Source: Niallia circulans NBRC 13626 (lineage in GTDB: Bacteria; Bacillota; Bacilli; Bacillales; Cytobacillaceae). From it: DNA of 64,000 nucleotides. The notes beneath the pieces were generated by a model. It did no database searches and had not been told where the DNA came from. It saw only the letters and a list, made by a program, of their open reading frames with translations. The stretch spans positions 1 through 64,000 of the forward strand of contig NZ_BCVE01000009.1 in NCBI RefSeq assembly GCF_001591585.1, given 5' to 3'. Every line of letters begins with the position of its first letter. The stretch's first letter is position 1. Made by a program: the position numbers and the translations under genes. This document shows, piece by piece, positions 63,478 through 64,000 of the stretch.

Positions 63478-64000
63478 CTATGAGATTTGTAAATGGTTAC
63501 TAAGACTAGTAGGCTTGGCGTAAAAATATCCTTGAGCTAAATCCACTTTATTTTTCGATAAAACAGAGGCTTCCTCTGCATTTTCAATTCCTTCTGCTAC
63601 CACAACGGAGCCCACTTCTTTTGCAATAAGAAGAAGTCCTTGGAGCATCGATTCCTTTACTGAATTTTTATCAATATTCTGGATTACAGAACGGTCAATC
63701 TTAATAATATCTGGCATGATTTCACTGATGGAATTCAGACTAGCATAACCCGCGCCAGTATCATCAACTGCGATTAAAAAACCAAGCATTCTTAAAACCT
63801 TTAGATTTTTAGCAAAATGCTCTAACCCTTCAAATGAATCTCTTTCTGTAATTTCAATTGTTATTTTTTTCGGGGAAATCCCTTTATACCTACGAATTAC
63901 GCTCTTTATATCTTTAATAAATCTTTGGTTACCAATTGTGATTGGTGTAAAGTTAATAAAGATATTATGCCTCCATTTTGTTTGCTGGATTTGTTCAAAA
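63478..64000 (-). CDS. EAL-domain cyclic di-GMP phosphodiesterase, C-terminal part (runs off the window)
   Basis: The open frame continues without a stop to the right edge, so 174 C-terminal codons are present and the true start lies outside. It begins FEQIQQTKWRHNIFINFTPI and shows the EAL residues: KKITIEITER (metal-binding Glu), DDTGAGYASLNS, DIIKIDRS (Lys and Asp), VVAEGIEN and AQGYFYAKP. It therefore appears catalytically competent apart from the unseen EAL motif itself. It probably shares an mRNA with yutE. Confidence 0.9.
   Translation of the reverse strand, partial: FEQIQQTKWRHNIFINFTPITIGNQRFIKDIKSVIRRYKGISPKKITIEITERDSFEGLEHFAKNLKVLRMLGFLIAVDDTGAGYASLNSISEIMPDIIKIDRSVIQNIDKNSVKESMLQGLLLIAKEVGSVVVAEGIENAEEASVLSKNKVDLAQGYFYAKPTSLSNHLQIS

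Noticed and set aside
63478-63789. A complete 103-residue protein at the right edge
   Set aside because: The internal Met is not a start. The EAL-domain frame continues without a stop to the window end.

Overview
The window is AT-rich DNA from a spore-forming Bacillaceae chromosome. The 5' end of a Bacillus-type 16S rRNA gene lies at the left edge. Spore and stationary-phase genes are present (Tlp, a CotS-family coat protein, KapB/KapD, a 3D-domain protein), as are sigma-B and sigma-G promoter look-alikes, AGGAGG-type ribosome sites and frequent TTG/GTG starts. The 16S variable region resembles the Niallia (former Bacillus circulans) group as I remember it; that placement is an inference. Much of the gene order matches the yug/kap/mrp/yui/yut part of the B. 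subtilis chromosome. No phage, transposon, CRISPR array or origin is visible.

Layout. 1-1.8 kb: 16S rRNA 5' end with tandem rrn promoters (minus strand), an MgtC-family gene and tRNA-Ala. 2-7.4 kb: a carboxyspermidine-type polyamine pair, then an odd beta-ketoacyl synthase translationally coupled to a 7-TM histidine kinase. 7.6-13.8 kb: stress and accessory genes (tlp, two oxidoreductases, a nitroreductase, a small zincin, gsiB, a cupin/HD-GYP protein, and a 36-residue membrane ORF behind a cre-like site). 14-20 kb: adenine deaminase, a split chromate transporter, and a RibA-RibD-HAD phosphatase operon. 20-30 kb: a TetR regulator with its likely operators, a YugO-type K+ channel, a Cys-rich metal-binding protein, pgi, an iron alcohol dehydrogenase, yuzA, rocD, yugI, alaT-alaR and yugE.

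30.5-38 kb: a SAM riboswitch and metNIQ, a bactofilin-like lipoprotein behind a Rex/Fnr-like palindrome, mntH, a Cu/Zn-SOD-like lipoprotein lacking a copper ligand, kapB and kapD. 38.3-44 kb: the complete seven-gene mrp Na+/H+ antiporter operon. 44-48 kb: small unknown proteins and a class IV PHA operon (SDR-phaR-phaC). 48-56.6 kb: pepA, yuiD, yuiC, yumC (with a Fur-family-type box), yutM, a DUF2225 gene, yuzB, yutJ, yuzD and yutI. 56.6-60 kb: hom-thrC-thrB. 60.3-64 kb: yutH, pgpA-like yutG, yutF, a HEPN-motif yutE and the 3' part of an EAL-domain gene running off the window.

Strongest leads: (1) RibA, RibD and a HAD phosphatase in one operon, without RibB/RibE/RibH, which could make 5-amino-6-ribitylaminouracil as an end product; (2) a lone ketosynthase with the HGTGT histidine replaced by glutamine, coupled to a sensor kinase; (3) a probable CcpA-controlled 36-aa membrane protein; (4) a bactofilin-like lipoprotein with an apparent Rex operator. 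Start codons were moved from the longest ORF wherever the ribosome-binding site indicated an internal start.
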